A stretch of 64,000 nucleotides of DNA from JAHQVI01 sp963749875 (GCA_963749875.1 CAVVOX010000002.1:248001-312000); one strand, 5' to 3'; positions 37,668 to 46,136 are shown, counted from the stretch's first letter. A program made the numbers and translations. The notes: generated from the sequence alone by a model not told the origin.

Positions 37668-37744
37668 AAATCGCTTCTCAAACTGGGGGAATTCCTCCCC
37701 TGTGCGTATTAGGTTTTTGAGTGCAACATAATAAGGAGATTAGA

Positions 37745-38260
37745 ATGAAAAAGCTCTCACTCGCGGTGTCGCTGGCTGCACTTCTTGCGTGCTCGCCGGC
37801 GTTTGCAGACGATAATACGAACACGTCGAATATCGATCAGATCGGGGGCCCGGGTATATCTGCCACTGTGACCCAGCAGGGTTCGGGAAACACCAACACC
37901 TCCGACATTGATCAGGGGCTGGGCGGTCCTGGCGATACGCTCACCGCCAATGTTCTCCAATACGGCCTCGATACGACGAACACGGCGAACGTGATCCAGG
38001 ACGACACGAACAACTTCGTGGAGGTCGAACAGAATGGTGACACGACGGAGAACGTCTCCAACTCGACGCAGGTCGGCCTGAATAACGAGGCCTTCGTCCG
38101 ACAGAATGGCACCATGAACTACAACGAATCCAACATCAGCCAGACCGGCACGGGTGTGTTGAACCATGCCGACGTCACGCAAGGCGGAATGGGCAACACC
38201 AACATCTCCACCATCGGTCAGACTGGTGGCGGTCTGACAGCGTCGGTGGTCCAGCACTAA
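37745..38260 (+). CDS. Curlin repeat protein (CsgA/CsgB-like), first copy
   Basis: 171 aa secreted amyloid subunit. Signal peptide (MKKLSLAVSLAALLACSPAFA) after AAGGAG at good spacing from ATG 37745. The mature protein consists of about six curlin-type repeats of 22-26 residues with the N-x5-Q strand pattern (SNIDQIGGPGISATVTQQG, NISQTGTGVLNHADVTQGG, TIGQTGGGLTASVVQH). It is rich in Asn, Thr, Gln and Gly and has almost no charged Lys/Arg in the mature part. Whether it is the major subunit or the nucleator cannot be told from sequence; its position before a second, longer curlin suggests distinct roles. Confidence 0.88.
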   Translation: MKKLSLAVSLAALLACSPAFADDNTNTSNIDQIGGPGISATVTQQGSGNTNTSDIDQGLGGPGDTLTANVLQYGLDTTNTANVIQDDTNNFVEVEQNGDTTENVSNSTQVGLNNEAFVRQNGTMNYNESNISQTGTGVLNHADVTQGGMGNTNISTIGQTGGGLTASVVQH

Positions 38261-38342
38261 TAAGAAACGATGGAGGATGGGCGTCGAATGGCGCCCCTCC
38301 TTCCCATTCGATCACCTGCAACCGAAAAATGGCGCGACAACG

Positions 38343-39044
38343 ATGCTTCCCAAATCTCCGCTTCTTATTCTGCTTGCGTTCTTGTGGCATTCGCCGGCAG
38401 CCGCCCAGACCAGCGAGAACCTCTCGGCCATCGAGCAAATCGGGACCGAACACTCCGCCGAGGTCGAGCAGCACGGAACAGCCAACGCGAATGATGCTCG
38501 ACTGCGGCAGAGCGGCGTGGGCAATCGCATTTCGGTCAGGCAGCAAGGCTCCGAAAGCGACAATGAGGCGAGCATTGATCAGGACGGGGCTGGGAACGAG
38601 GCGAAGGTGGCCCAGAGCGGGACGGCGAACGTCAATGACGCCGAACTCAGCCAATCAGGGGCAGGGAACATAGCTTCCGTCGAGCAGACCGGCAGCGGCG
38701 GTATCAATCTGGCGGCGATCCTCCAGCAAGGTAACCTGAATACTGCCGTCATCAAACAACAGGCCATGGCCCATTCGCTGCAGGGGAATTCGGCATCCAT
38801 ATCTCAGACGGGCGACGATAATCTTGCGGAAATCGAACAGGACGGCAGCGGCCATAATGCCGAAATCGAGCAGGACGGTACCGGAAATCAAGGCCGGATC
38901 AAGCAGTCGGATGCCGATCAGAAAGCCATTCTTAAGCAATTTGGTGATAATAACGCCTGGACCATCGAGCAATCCGGTCCTGTTGGCGGGCTCATTGTCG
39001 AGCAATTCGGTTCCGGTGGAGCAATGACAATCTCACAGTTCTAG
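38343..39044 (+). CDS. Curlin repeat protein (CsgA/CsgB-like), second copy
   Basis: 233 aa. Signal peptide (LLILLAFLWHSPAAAQ), then about nine repeats such as SAIEQIGTEHSAEVEQHG, ASIDQDGAGNEAKVAQSG, AELSQSGAGNIASVEQTG, AEIEQDGTGNQGRIKQ and a C-terminal VEQFGSGGAMTISQF. It carries more Glu, Asp and Arg than the first curlin, as is usual for CsgB-type nucleators, but is longer than CsgB. ATG 38343 lies 82 bp after the first curlin. Both would be exported by CsgG. Confidence 0.87.
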   Translation: MLPKSPLLILLAFLWHSPAAAQTSENLSAIEQIGTEHSAEVEQHGTANANDARLRQSGVGNRISVRQQGSESDNEASIDQDGAGNEAKVAQSGTANVNDAELSQSGAGNIASVEQTGSGGINLAAILQQGNLNTAVIKQQAMAHSLQGNSASISQTGDDNLAEIEQDGSGHNAEIEQDGTGNQGRIKQSDADQKAILKQFGDNNAWTIEQSGPVGGLIVEQFGSGGAMTISQF

Positions 39045-39101
39045 GCTCCGCCCCGACCATACGTCTCCCGGGTTCAGTTCGTGGTTGTCGGGAGTTTCAG
39101 T

Positions 39102-39512
39102 ATGAGTTTTGCCAAGTGCTTCGTTTGCATTCTCGTCTTCTCGTTGGCGGTTGCGTCCTTGACTTCAGATCCTTTCGCAGCGATGCGGCGAGCCGCACCT
39201 TCCGGATCGATGAGCGAGGTCGACTATGCCGTCCCGCAAATCGGTTCCGGACCAGTCATCGGAAGGAAAGGCCATTCGGTCGGCAAGACCGCTCGCGAAT
39301 TGATCGGAGGATCGCCGCGGAGGAAAAAAGAGCGTGCGGGCAGAGCTTCCAAAACCCTCGTCGATGCGCTGATCGAGCCGGCAAGTGAGGCGAATTCGGA
39401 GCTGCTCAGCGAGTTCGGTCTGCCGCTTGTTGAGGGCGTGCCGCCGTTCGCCGTTCTATTTCCGCCGAGCCGTGATGCTGTCGGCCGGCTTCGATCGCAG
39501 GCGACGCAGTGA
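39102..39512 (+). CDS. Unknown secreted protein at the end of the curli operon
   Basis: 136 aa from ATG 39102, preceded by GGGAG. Signal peptide (CFVCILVFSLAVASLTSDPFA) then a basic region (GSPRRKKERAGRASKTLVDALIE) and a final hydrophobic-acidic stretch (ELLSEFGLPLVEGVPPFAVLFPPS). No curlin repeats and no CsgC or CsgE features that I recognise. Being last in the operon, 57 bp after the second curlin, it is a candidate accessory factor, for example a periplasmic anti-aggregation or guiding protein. Confidence 0.6.
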   Translation: MSFAKCFVCILVFSLAVASLTSDPFAAMRRAAPSGSMSEVDYAVPQIGSGPVIGRKGHSVGKTARELIGGSPRRKKERAGRASKTLVDALIEPASEANSELLSEFGLPLVEGVPPFAVLFPPSRDAVGRLRSQATQ

Positions 39513-39541
39513 GCAGAGGGCGGGCGGGCGTTGTGTCGCGT

Positions 39542-40273
39542 CTACCCTGCCCCCAGAGGTCGGTCCGGAGCGCCAAGCGGCCGCCCGGTCATGATCACCA
39601 TTTCAAGCAAAAGGCGCGCGGTAACGCGTCCGCGCGCATCAAGTCCCCGATCGCTCTCGAATTTCCGGATCGCTTCCCGGGTCCGCTCATCGAGCCGGCC
39701 GTCGATCGGCCCTGAGCTGTATCCCATCGCGGCGAGAGCGTTCTGTACTTCCGCGATAAGAGCGCTGTGCCGCTCGAACCGGACTGGTGGCCCCGGCGCC
39801 GCGTTGGCGTTAACCGCGCCAAAGATCAGCGATTTCAGGATTGCCTCGGTCGGCTCGCCCCGAAGCGGCATGCCTTCGTCGAACTCATAGGCGATGATCG
39901 CCGACCGGGTCTCGAGGCCGAGGTCGCCATTGACCGGTCCGGGGTCATAGCCGCGCCGGGTCAGCTCGCGTTGGATCGCTTGAATGAGACGAGGGGGGGC
40001 AGTCGGCGCCGCTGTGTGCTCAGCGGTTTCCGCCGGCGCAGGCGACCGGGCGCTCAGCCGCTGCTCGCTCTCCTTGCGTTCGCTGGCAATCCGACCGTCC
40101 TTCGGAAGCGAGGCGGTCGCCGACCCGGCAAGTTGCTCCGGCCCCTCGGCGGGAACCGCAATTGCGCTGCCGGCGAGACGCTGCGCTTCCTGCCGATAGA
40201 GTGCGTTAAATGAGATCGCCGTCGCCAGAGCCGCAAACGCAACAAACAACAAGCGAAGCCGTAATGGTGTCAT
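39542..40273 (-). CDS. Protein with two peptidoglycan-binding domains
   Basis: 243 aa from ATG 40273. A hydrophobic N-terminal segment (LRLLFVAFAALATAISFNAL) acts as membrane anchor or uncleaved signal. A low-complexity linker (about residues 35-95) leads to two PG_binding_1 modules: IQRELTRRGYDPGPVNGDLG...TRSAIIAYE and VQNALAAMGYSSGPIDGRLD...TREAIRKFE. It probably tethers the cell wall in the periplasm. It converges with the curli operon, 29 bp between stops. The frame runs on upstream into a repeat, which is not coding. Confidence 0.85.
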   Translation of the reverse strand: MTPLRLRLLFVAFAALATAISFNALYRQEAQRLAGSAIAVPAEGPEQLAGSATASLPKDGRIASERKESEQRLSARSPAPAETAEHTAAPTAPPRLIQAIQRELTRRGYDPGPVNGDLGLETRSAIIAYEFDEGMPLRGEPTEAILKSLIFGAVNANAAPGPPVRFERHSALIAEVQNALAAMGYSSGPIDGRLDERTREAIRKFESDRGLDARGRVTARLLLEMVIMTGRPLGAPDRPLGAG

Positions 40274-40637
40274 GCCAACAGCGCTAGAGCAGCGGATTCT
40301 CAATCGGAAGCGGATGCGCCGCTCTATCTCTTTGTTTACGCATCGGATCTGTCCGAAAACCGGTACCCAGCCCCGCCTTCGCGGAGCCATGCTTTTTTCG
40401 GTCCGATGCGCTAATGAAGCTGCAATGTCCGGTCACTAAAGCGGAGAACCGTAAAGGCTTGCTTAATGCCTGGCCCCAGTTGAACCAGACGACGCGCAAT
40501 GCCGACGCCCGACCACATCGCCGCCGATCCCGGCTCCCGCATCAATTTGAATCAAATCACGGCGCCGCCGCTCACCCATCGTTAGGCGCGCTCTGATAAA
40601 AACGGCGCATTCTTTTGCCATCATCGGATCGAGCGCA
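40274..40637. other. Intergenic region containing a type 2 repeat
   Basis: 364 bp between divergent genes. Positions 40285-40413 are a palindromic repeat. The rest (40414-40637) has no supported gene and should hold the promoter of the gene at 40638. Confidence 0.5.
40285..40413. repeat. Type 2 palindromic repeat, copy 2, carrying a type 1 hairpin tip
   Basis: TAGAGCAGCGGATTCT...GCGCCGCTCTA, then GCATCGGATCTGTCCGAAAA...TTTTTTCGGTCCGATGCGCTA. In the loop of the second palindrome lies CCAGCCCCGCCTTCGCGGAG followed by CCATGC, which is the inner hairpin of the type 1 repeat. Copy 1 at 3718 lacks this insert. Confidence 0.7.
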
Positions 40638-40904
40638 GTGAAGTTCTTTGTAAAAGCTGCATTTTGGATTGCCCTCATCCTGTTTCTGCTGCCGAGCAAC
40701 GGGCAGGAGCGGTACGAGCTATATGCCACGGCCCAGCGCACGATCTCCGACATCGGCGGCTTCTGCACGCGCAACCCGGATATTTGTGAGAAAGCCTCAT
40801 CGGCCTTTCAGGGCATTCTGCAAAAGCTGAAGGCGGCCACGCATTCTGTCGAGGACGTGCTGTATGAGTTCAGGTATCGGGGCGAAGCGTTCACCGGCGC
40901 ATGA
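40638..40904 (+). CDS. Small conserved protein (DUF5330-like)
   Basis: 88 aa, GTG start at 40638. N-terminal signal or anchor (VKAAFWIALILFLLPSNG), then AQRTISDIGGFCTRNPDICEKASSAFQGIL with two cysteines five residues apart, and a helical tail. The FCTRNPDxC pattern matches small alphaproteobacterial periplasmic proteins I recall as DUF5330; function unknown. Monocistronic as far as can be seen. Confidence 0.7.
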   Translation: MKFFVKAAFWIALILFLLPSNGQERYELYATAQRTISDIGGFCTRNPDICEKASSAFQGILQKLKAATHSVEDVLYEFRYRGEAFTGA

Positions 40905-41252
40905 TGAGGTTTCCGTTCGTGATGACGACCCGCCCTATCACCGCGCGGCTTTGCATCCGGCCACGACCTCCAGCGTCGGTGTCGGTGCGGATACGCTGAC
41001 GGCCGAGGACAAACGCCCGACCTGGCGCGGTCCGAACCGGATCTGACGTAACGATCCGCCGGCGCGCTACGGCAGGCGCGCAATTATGAGACGAACCTCG
41101 GAATCGGGACGCGAGCGCGGATCTGCCCCTGCCGATTCTGGCGGTAGAGCAGGGCGAACGCCGTCGCATTCTTCGCCTGAGGGCCCCTGGTGTTCGGAGC
41201 GCGGGATCGCCATATGCATGCAGCCGGAGTCATTCTCAAGGTTGGATCTAAC
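40905..41252. other. Intergenic region, no gene seen
   Basis: 348 bp. Open frames on both strands here are GC-rich shadows without ribosome sites or domains. The frame of the following small membrane protein stays open back to 41190. Confidence 0.4.
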
Positions 41253-41519
41253 ATGGCCGCGCTCGTGACCCGCGCGATGCTCGCCGTCATCGCTATCGCG
41301 CTCATTCTTGTCGGCTTGGTGGTTCTGCCGCTGCCGATCCCGTTCGGCGCTTTGATGATCCTGGTCGGGCTGGCGATCCTGGTCTCTATCAATGCGGCGG
41401 CCGCGGAATGGGTCAAGGGGCGCCGGATACGAAATCCGAGGCTCCATCGCTGGCTTGACGCGATCGAGACCCGGCTTCCCGGCCGGCTTGGGGACATCGT
41501 CAGGCGCACCGCGCCCTAG
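41253..41519 (+). CDS. Small membrane protein
   Basis: 88 aa from ATG 41253 (upstream in-frame ATGs at 41190 and 41214). A single long hydrophobic region of two possible helices (MLAVIAIALILVGLVVLPLP and FGALMILVGLAILVSINAAA) followed by a basic cytoplasmic tail (VKGRRIRNPRLHRWLDAIE). The layout is like small PGPGW-type envelope proteins, but the signature is absent. Its stop TAG (41517-41519) is the first triplet of a type 1 repeat. Confidence 0.55.
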   Translation: MAALVTRAMLAVIAIALILVGLVVLPLPIPFGALMILVGLAILVSINAAAAEWVKGRRIRNPRLHRWLDAIETRLPGRLGDIVRRTAP

Positions 41520-41637
41520 ATCAACCCTCGTTCAAGTGGGCCCACTTGGACGAGGGTTGATCTATTTCAAAAGACGAGCGCAACTGTCCGCGCCCATCCC
41601 CGCCTTCGCGGGGACATGTTTGGACGCGCGTTGCGCT
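41517..41637 (+). repeat. Type 1 composite palindromic repeat, copy D
   Basis: TAGATCAACCCTCGTTCAAG TGGGCCCAC TTGGACGAGGGTTGATCTA, linker with AGCGCAACTG, then CCATCCCCGCC...GCGGGGACATG...TTGGACGCG and GTTGCGCT. Full-length reference copy. Overlaps the stop codon of the preceding gene and lies 200 bp upstream of proV. Confidence 0.88.
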
Positions 41638-41837
41638 GGCGTCCCTTCCGGTGGCCTTTCGGGCAGTATATGCCAGGATTTCGTCAGCTATTTTCACCCC
41701 GGAACGAATTGCTCCGCGTCAGAAAATTCCGCCGCGCCGGTTCCATATTCGTCCTGTCTGTGTATAATCCGATCTATCCAAACGATCACGGCCTGCCTGA
41801 TCGACAAAACTCCTCACATCGGAACCGGATAAGTTCT

Positions 41838-43058
41838 TTGGCGAACACTCTCTCTGTTCAAGATCTATATAAAATCTTTGGCCCAGCTCCGGACGAAGCA
41901 TTGAAATTGGCTAAAGAAGGATTAGAAAAGGACGAAATATTCCGTCGTACGAAAAGTTTAGCTGCGGTCAACAACGTTTCGTTCAGCGTTGAGGAGAGCG
42001 AAGTCTTCGTAGTGATGGGGCTTTCGGGCTCAGGGAAGTCGACACTTATTCGCTGTATTAACCGGCTCTTCGAACCGACGAGTGGCACGGTCATGCTTGG
42101 CGATCAGGATGTCACGGCTGCGCGCCACGAGGAGCTGCGCCAGATCCGATTGAACCATATGGCGATGGTCTTCCAGCATTTCGCACTTTTGCCGCACAAG
42201 ACCGTCGTGGAAAATACCGAGTATGGCCTCAAGACGCGAGGCGTGGGACGGGAGGAACGGCGCGAGAAGGCGATCGAAGCGCTGAAAACCGTCGGGCTCG
42301 ATGCCTGGGCGGACGTCTATCCGAGCAGTCTCAGCGGCGGCATGCAGCAGCGCGTCGGTCTGGCGCGCGCTCTGGCGGTTACGCCGCGCATTCTCCTGAT
42401 GGACGAGCCGTTCTCCGCGCTCGATCCGCTCATTCGCCGCGACATGCAGGACGAGCTGATCCACATTCAGGAGAGGACGCAGACGACCATCGTCTTCATC
42501 ACCCATGACCTGCAGGAAGCGCTGAAGATCGGCGATAAGATTGCCATCATGCGCAATGGCTCGTTCGTACAGCTCGGCACGCCCGAAGAAATCGTGACCG
42601 AACCGGCCGACGATTATGTTCTGGAGTTCACCCGTGATGTCGACCGCAGCCGGGTCCTCACCTTCCGGTCCATTATGGACGATACACAGACCGTTGCAGG
42701 CGACACGCCGGTCGCCAAGCTTCGCGAGCTGTTTCAGTCTCAGCCAGAGCTCGGCGCCGTCTTCGTCACCGATTCGTCCGGCAAGCCGGAAGGGGCCATC
42801 CGCCGGTCCTTGATCGAACAGGCCGGTGCGGACGAAACGGCCGGTCAGATCATGAACCGCAATTTCCTCAAGATCCGCGCGAACAAGTACATCCACAACG
42901 CCTTCGACACGATTCGCAGCGCGGCAATGATCGCCGTGACCGACCGTTCGGAGCATCTTGTCGGCGCGGTCGATCCGATCTCCGTCTTTGCGCATTTGCA
43001 GGCGCCGCTCAAGGAAGAGCATCCGCAGACAGACGGCCAGATTCGCCAATACGCATAA
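41838..43058 (+). CDS. proV: Glycine betaine/proline-type ABC transporter ATPase ProV
   Basis: 406 aa from TTG 41838, where the family's N-terminal LSVQDLYKIFG begins; no closer ATG exists and upstream sequence is repeat DNA. Walker A GLSGSGKST (61-69), FQHFALLPHKTV, signature SLSGGMQQRVGLARAL, Walker B ILLMDEPFSALDPL, and H-loop ITHDLQEAL. The N-terminal extension before Walker A and the C-terminal CBS-like region (about 290-395) are typical of ProV/OpuAA, where they sense ionic strength. First gene of proVWX; osmotic stress regulation is likely from family knowledge. Confidence 0.93.
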   Translation: MANTLSVQDLYKIFGPAPDEALKLAKEGLEKDEIFRRTKSLAAVNNVSFSVEESEVFVVMGLSGSGKSTLIRCINRLFEPTSGTVMLGDQDVTAARHEELRQIRLNHMAMVFQHFALLPHKTVVENTEYGLKTRGVGREERREKAIEALKTVGLDAWADVYPSSLSGGMQQRVGLARALAVTPRILLMDEPFSALDPLIRRDMQDELIHIQERTQTTIVFITHDLQEALKIGDKIAIMRNGSFVQLGTPEEIVTEPADDYVLEFTRDVDRSRVLTFRSIMDDTQTVAGDTPVAKLRELFQSQPELGAVFVTDSSGKPEGAIRRSLIEQAGADETAGQIMNRNFLKIRANKYIHNAFDTIRSAAMIAVTDRSEHLVGAVDPISVFAHLQAPLKEEHPQTDGQIRQYA

Positions 43059-43072
43059 GTCGGAGTCGTGTC

Positions 43073-44053
43073 ATGGCCACAGTGGTCGAAGCCAGCATTT
43101 TCACTTTAATAGACAAAGCCTTACGGCCCTCCACCTATGTCGAGTTGCCGCTGGAGGATTGGGTCGAATGGGTCGTCAAAGACTGGCTGGTGCCCAATTT
43201 CCGGCCGGCCTTCCGGGCGGCGCAATGGCCCATCTATCAGGTCCTGCAAGGGCTCGATTCGTTCCTGCAGGCAACGCCATTCATCATAATCGTCATCATC
43301 GTCGGCGTTTTGGCGCTCAGGCTCACGAGCAAAGGCGTAACCGTCTTTGCCGTTCTGTCGCTCTTCCTGCTCGAATTGTTGGGCATCTGGCCGCAAACCA
43401 TGACGACGCTTGCCATGACCCTGACGGCCGTGTTTTTCTGCACGCTGTTAGGCGTGCCTCTGGGCATCGCCGCAGCGGCCAGCGACCGGTTCGAGAGCAT
43501 ATTGCGGCCGATCCTCGATATTATGCAGACCATCCCGCCATTCGTTTATCTCGTGCCGATCGTGATGCTCTTCGGTGTGGGCGTCGTTCCCGGCGTCATT
43601 GCAACCATCATTTTCGCGCTGCCCCCGATTATTCGTTTGACCAATCTGGGGATCAGGCAGGTCCGTGCCGAAGTGGTGGAGGCGGGCTATGCCTTCGGCG
43701 CGACCTCTCGCGAGGTCCTGTTCGACATTCAGATCCCGATGGCGCTGCGCACCATAATGGCCGGTCTCAACCAGACGCTCATGCTGGCCCTTTCGATGGC
43801 GGTGATTGCGGCGCTCATCGGCGCGGGCGGCCTCGGTCTGACCGTTTACACAGGGCTCGGACGGCTGGATGTCGGACGGGCATTCCTCGGCGGCCTCGGC
43901 ATCGTCCTGCTCGCAATCATTCTCGACCGGATTACGCAGGGCCTGGGAACGCAAGGCGCGGCCCGCCAGCCGGGTTGGACGTTCCGGGGCGTGTTTGCAA
44001 GGCTTCAGAATCTTGGAGGTGCTTCGTCGCGGACGCCTAAGCCTGCTGAATGA
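43073..44053 (+). CDS. proW: Glycine betaine/proline-type ABC permease ProW
   Basis: 326 aa inner-membrane permease. An N-terminal region (VELPLEDWVEWVVKDWLVPNF) precedes six to seven helices; the family segments MQTIPPFVYLVPIVMLFG, the coupling loop EAGYAFGATSREVLFDIQIP and SMAVIAALIGAGGLG are present. It starts 14 bp after proV. A type 1 repeat follows at 44091, before proX. Confidence 0.93.
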   Translation: MATVVEASIFTLIDKALRPSTYVELPLEDWVEWVVKDWLVPNFRPAFRAAQWPIYQVLQGLDSFLQATPFIIIVIIVGVLALRLTSKGVTVFAVLSLFLLELLGIWPQTMTTLAMTLTAVFFCTLLGVPLGIAAAASDRFESILRPILDIMQTIPPFVYLVPIVMLFGVGVVPGVIATIIFALPPIIRLTNLGIRQVRAEVVEAGYAFGATSREVLFDIQIPMALRTIMAGLNQTLMLALSMAVIAALIGAGGLGLTVYTGLGRLDVGRAFLGGLGIVLLAIILDRITQGLGTQGAARQPGWTFRGVFARLQNLGGASSRTPKPAE

Positions 44054-44090
44054 GCCCCCGCAGGCGGTCACGACCGGAACGGAGAGGCTC

Positions 44091-44217
44091 TAGATCAATC
44101 CTCGTTCAAGTGGAACCACTTGAACGAGATCAAGTTGATCTATTTCGAAAGGCGAGCGCAACTGTTCCCGCGTCCATCCCCGCCTCCGCGGGGACATGCT
44201 TGGACGCGCGTTGCGCT
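44091..44217 (+). repeat. Type 1 composite palindromic repeat, copy E
   Basis: TAGATCAATCCTCGTTCAAG TGGAACCAC TTGAACGAGATCAAG TTGATCTA, then the second module to GTTGCGCT. It lies inside the proVWX unit, between proW and proX, and could stabilise or end part of the transcript so that the binding protein is made at a different level. Confidence 0.87.
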
Positions 44218-44312
44218 GGCTCAATGTTGAGGATGCGCGCGGAGGTGTGGCCGCACCATCCCTTTATGCCGTGAACCACATCGGTCCAAGAACCATGAGG
44301 AGGAAATTGGAC

Positions 44313-45314
44313 ATGTCGAAAATCTTACGTGGACTTGCGGTGGGCCTCGCGGCCGCCGCATTCCTGACGACCGGCGCTTTCGCGCAGGATCTGCCCGGCA
44401 AGGGTAAGAGCATCAAGATGGCGCGCGCGACCTGGGACACCGGATGGTTCCAGGCGGAAATCTACCGCCAGGCCTTCGAGAAGCTCGGCTATGAGATTCC
44501 CGAGCCGACGACGCTGGACAATCCGCCTTTCTATCAGGCCGTGGGACAGGGCGACGTCGACCTCTGGGTCAATGGCTGGTTCCCGCTGCACAACACCTAT
44601 GAAGACAGCTTCAAGGACGGTGCCGAAAAAATCGGCTATGTCGCCAAGGGCGGCGCGCTGCAGGGCTACCTCATCGACAAGAAAACGGCCGACAAGTACA
44701 AGATCACCAACCTGTCGGATTTCAAAAAGCCCGAGATCAGAAAGCTGTTCGACAGCAATGGCGACGGCAAGGCCGAATTGGTTGCCTGCCCTCCGGGCTG
44801 GGGCTGCGAGAAGAAGATCGCCGAGCATCTCGACAAGTGGAAGCTGCGCGATTACATCGAGCCGATCAAGGCGGCCTATTCCGCTTCCATGGCGGACGCG
44901 ATCGGCAAATTCAAAGAGGGTAAGTCGATCCTGTTCTACACCTGGACGCCGAACTGGACGGTCGGCATGCTGAAGCCGGGTAGGGACGTTGTCTGGATCG
45001 AAACGCCGACAGCAACCGAAACTCAGACCGTTGCCGGTCTCGAAGGCTGTGTCGCCGATCCTTGCAAAATGGGCTGGGATGCGAACGATATCCGTCCGGT
45101 CGCCAACAAGAAATTCCTGAAAGACAATCCGGCCGTGAAAGTGCTGCTCGAGGAAATGTCTATCCCCTTGGCAGATATTTTCGCTCAGAATGCGAAGATG
45201 AATGCGGGCGAGGATAAACCCACCGATATACAGCGGCACGCGGCCGAATGGATCAAGGCCAACCAGGACAAGGTCGACGGCTGGATCAAAGCGGCTATGG
45301 ATGCTGCATCGTAA
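44313..45314 (+). CDS. proX: Glycine betaine-binding protein ProX
   Basis: 333 aa periplasmic binding protein. AGGAGG precedes ATG 44313; the signal peptide is LRGLAVGLAAAAFLTTGAFAQ. OpuAC-type features: ARATWDTGWFQAEIYRQAF, YQAVGQGDVDLWVNGWFPLH (Trp-rich ligand cage), CPPGWGCEKK with a likely disulfide, FYTWTPNWTVGML and WIETPTATETQ. The ligand is probably glycine betaine or proline betaine. Followed by a clear terminator hairpin at 45338. Confidence 0.93.
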   Translation: MSKILRGLAVGLAAAAFLTTGAFAQDLPGKGKSIKMARATWDTGWFQAEIYRQAFEKLGYEIPEPTTLDNPPFYQAVGQGDVDLWVNGWFPLHNTYEDSFKDGAEKIGYVAKGGALQGYLIDKKTADKYKITNLSDFKKPEIRKLFDSNGDGKAELVACPPGWGCEKKIAEHLDKWKLRDYIEPIKAAYSASMADAIGKFKEGKSILFYTWTPNWTVGMLKPGRDVVWIETPTATETQTVAGLEGCVADPCKMGWDANDIRPVANKKFLKDNPAVKVLLEEMSIPLADIFAQNAKMNAGEDKPTDIQRHAAEWIKANQDKVDGWIKAAMDAAS

Positions 45315-45337
45315 GATCTGAAGTCGGATCGAACGGC

Positions 45338-45371
45338 AAAAGGGCGGCGGGAGGCTCCTGCTGCCCTTTTC
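45338..45371. terminator. Rho-independent, probably bidirectional terminator
   Basis: AAAAGGGCGGCGGGA and TCCTGCTGCCCTTTT form a stem of about 15 pairs with two G/T mismatches and a short GGC loop. T-rich on the right and A-rich on the left, it can end both proX and the convergent gene at 45384. Confidence 0.8.
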
Positions 45372-45383
45372 CTTTGCCTCAAA

Positions 45384-46016
45384 TCAGCGAATGACCGCCG
45401 CATAGATCGCCGCATATTGAACGGCGGCCGCGGCGAGCACGAACAAATGCCAGATGACATTGTGAAAGGGCAGCCGCTCCAGCAGATGGAAAATTACCCC
45501 GGCCGAATAGAGACAGCCGCCGAGGATCAAGAGATTGACGCTGCCGGCCGGCACGGCGTCGATCAGCGGGCCGACGGCGAAGAGGATGCACCAGCCCTGC
45601 GCGAGATAGAGGGCGATCGAGATCCTTTCGAATTTGTACGGAACGAACAGCTTCGCGGCGACACCGAAGAATGCGATGCCCCAAACCGCCGATAGCAGCA
45701 CCGCCCCGGTTTCTCCGCCGATTTTCAGCGCAAAGGGCGTGTAGCTGCCTGCGATCATCACAAAAATGACCGCATGGTCGATCCGGCGAAGAAACGCCTT
45801 CAGGCTCGGCCGGTGGACGAGATTGTAGCTTGCGGACGCAGCGAACATGCCGATCAGCCCGGCGCTGTAGACGCCGAGACCGGCGATTTCGCGAGCAGGC
45901 AATCGTTCGAGGGAGGCGATAAGCAGCGCAAAGGCGCCGATCAGGCCGAAAAAAATGCCGGCAAGATGAACAGCGGCATCTGCGGCGCGCTCGGCGCGTG
46001 AGTAGACCGGGAACAA
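45384..46016 (-). CDS. Hemolysin III / YqfA family membrane protein
   Basis: 210 aa with seven hydrophobic helices. Conserved family points: SYNLVHRPSLKAFLRRIDHAVIFVMIAGSYTPFAL, with the HxxxR and DHAxIFxxIAGSYTP motifs, a later QGW segment, and ERLPFHNVIWHLFVL near the end with the conserved His residues of the PAQR superfamily. The name hemolysin is historical; a role in membrane homeostasis is more likely. Monocistronic, converging with proX. Confidence 0.9.
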   Translation of the reverse strand: MFPVYSRAERAADAAVHLAGIFFGLIGAFALLIASLERLPAREIAGLGVYSAGLIGMFAASASYNLVHRPSLKAFLRRIDHAVIFVMIAGSYTPFALKIGGETGAVLLSAVWGIAFFGVAAKLFVPYKFERISIALYLAQGWCILFAVGPLIDAVPAGSVNLLILGGCLYSAGVIFHLLERLPFHNVIWHLFVLAAAAVQYAAIYAAVIR

Positions 46017-46136
46017 AATCCGCTCCAGCTCCTGCGTACCCTGCGTAGGATGTCAATGCTGTAAGGTAAACGCGGCAATCACGCGACGCAACTCAAGCGT
46101 GTCTTCTTAACGTGCGGCTGCGGCGGACGCGCGAAA

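Noticed and set aside
37745..39044. Repeat periodicity in the curlin genes as a possible CRISPR or tandem DNA repeat
   Set aside because: The periodicity of 60-75 bases comes from the amino acid repeat; DNA units differ strongly and no spacers or constant repeats exist.
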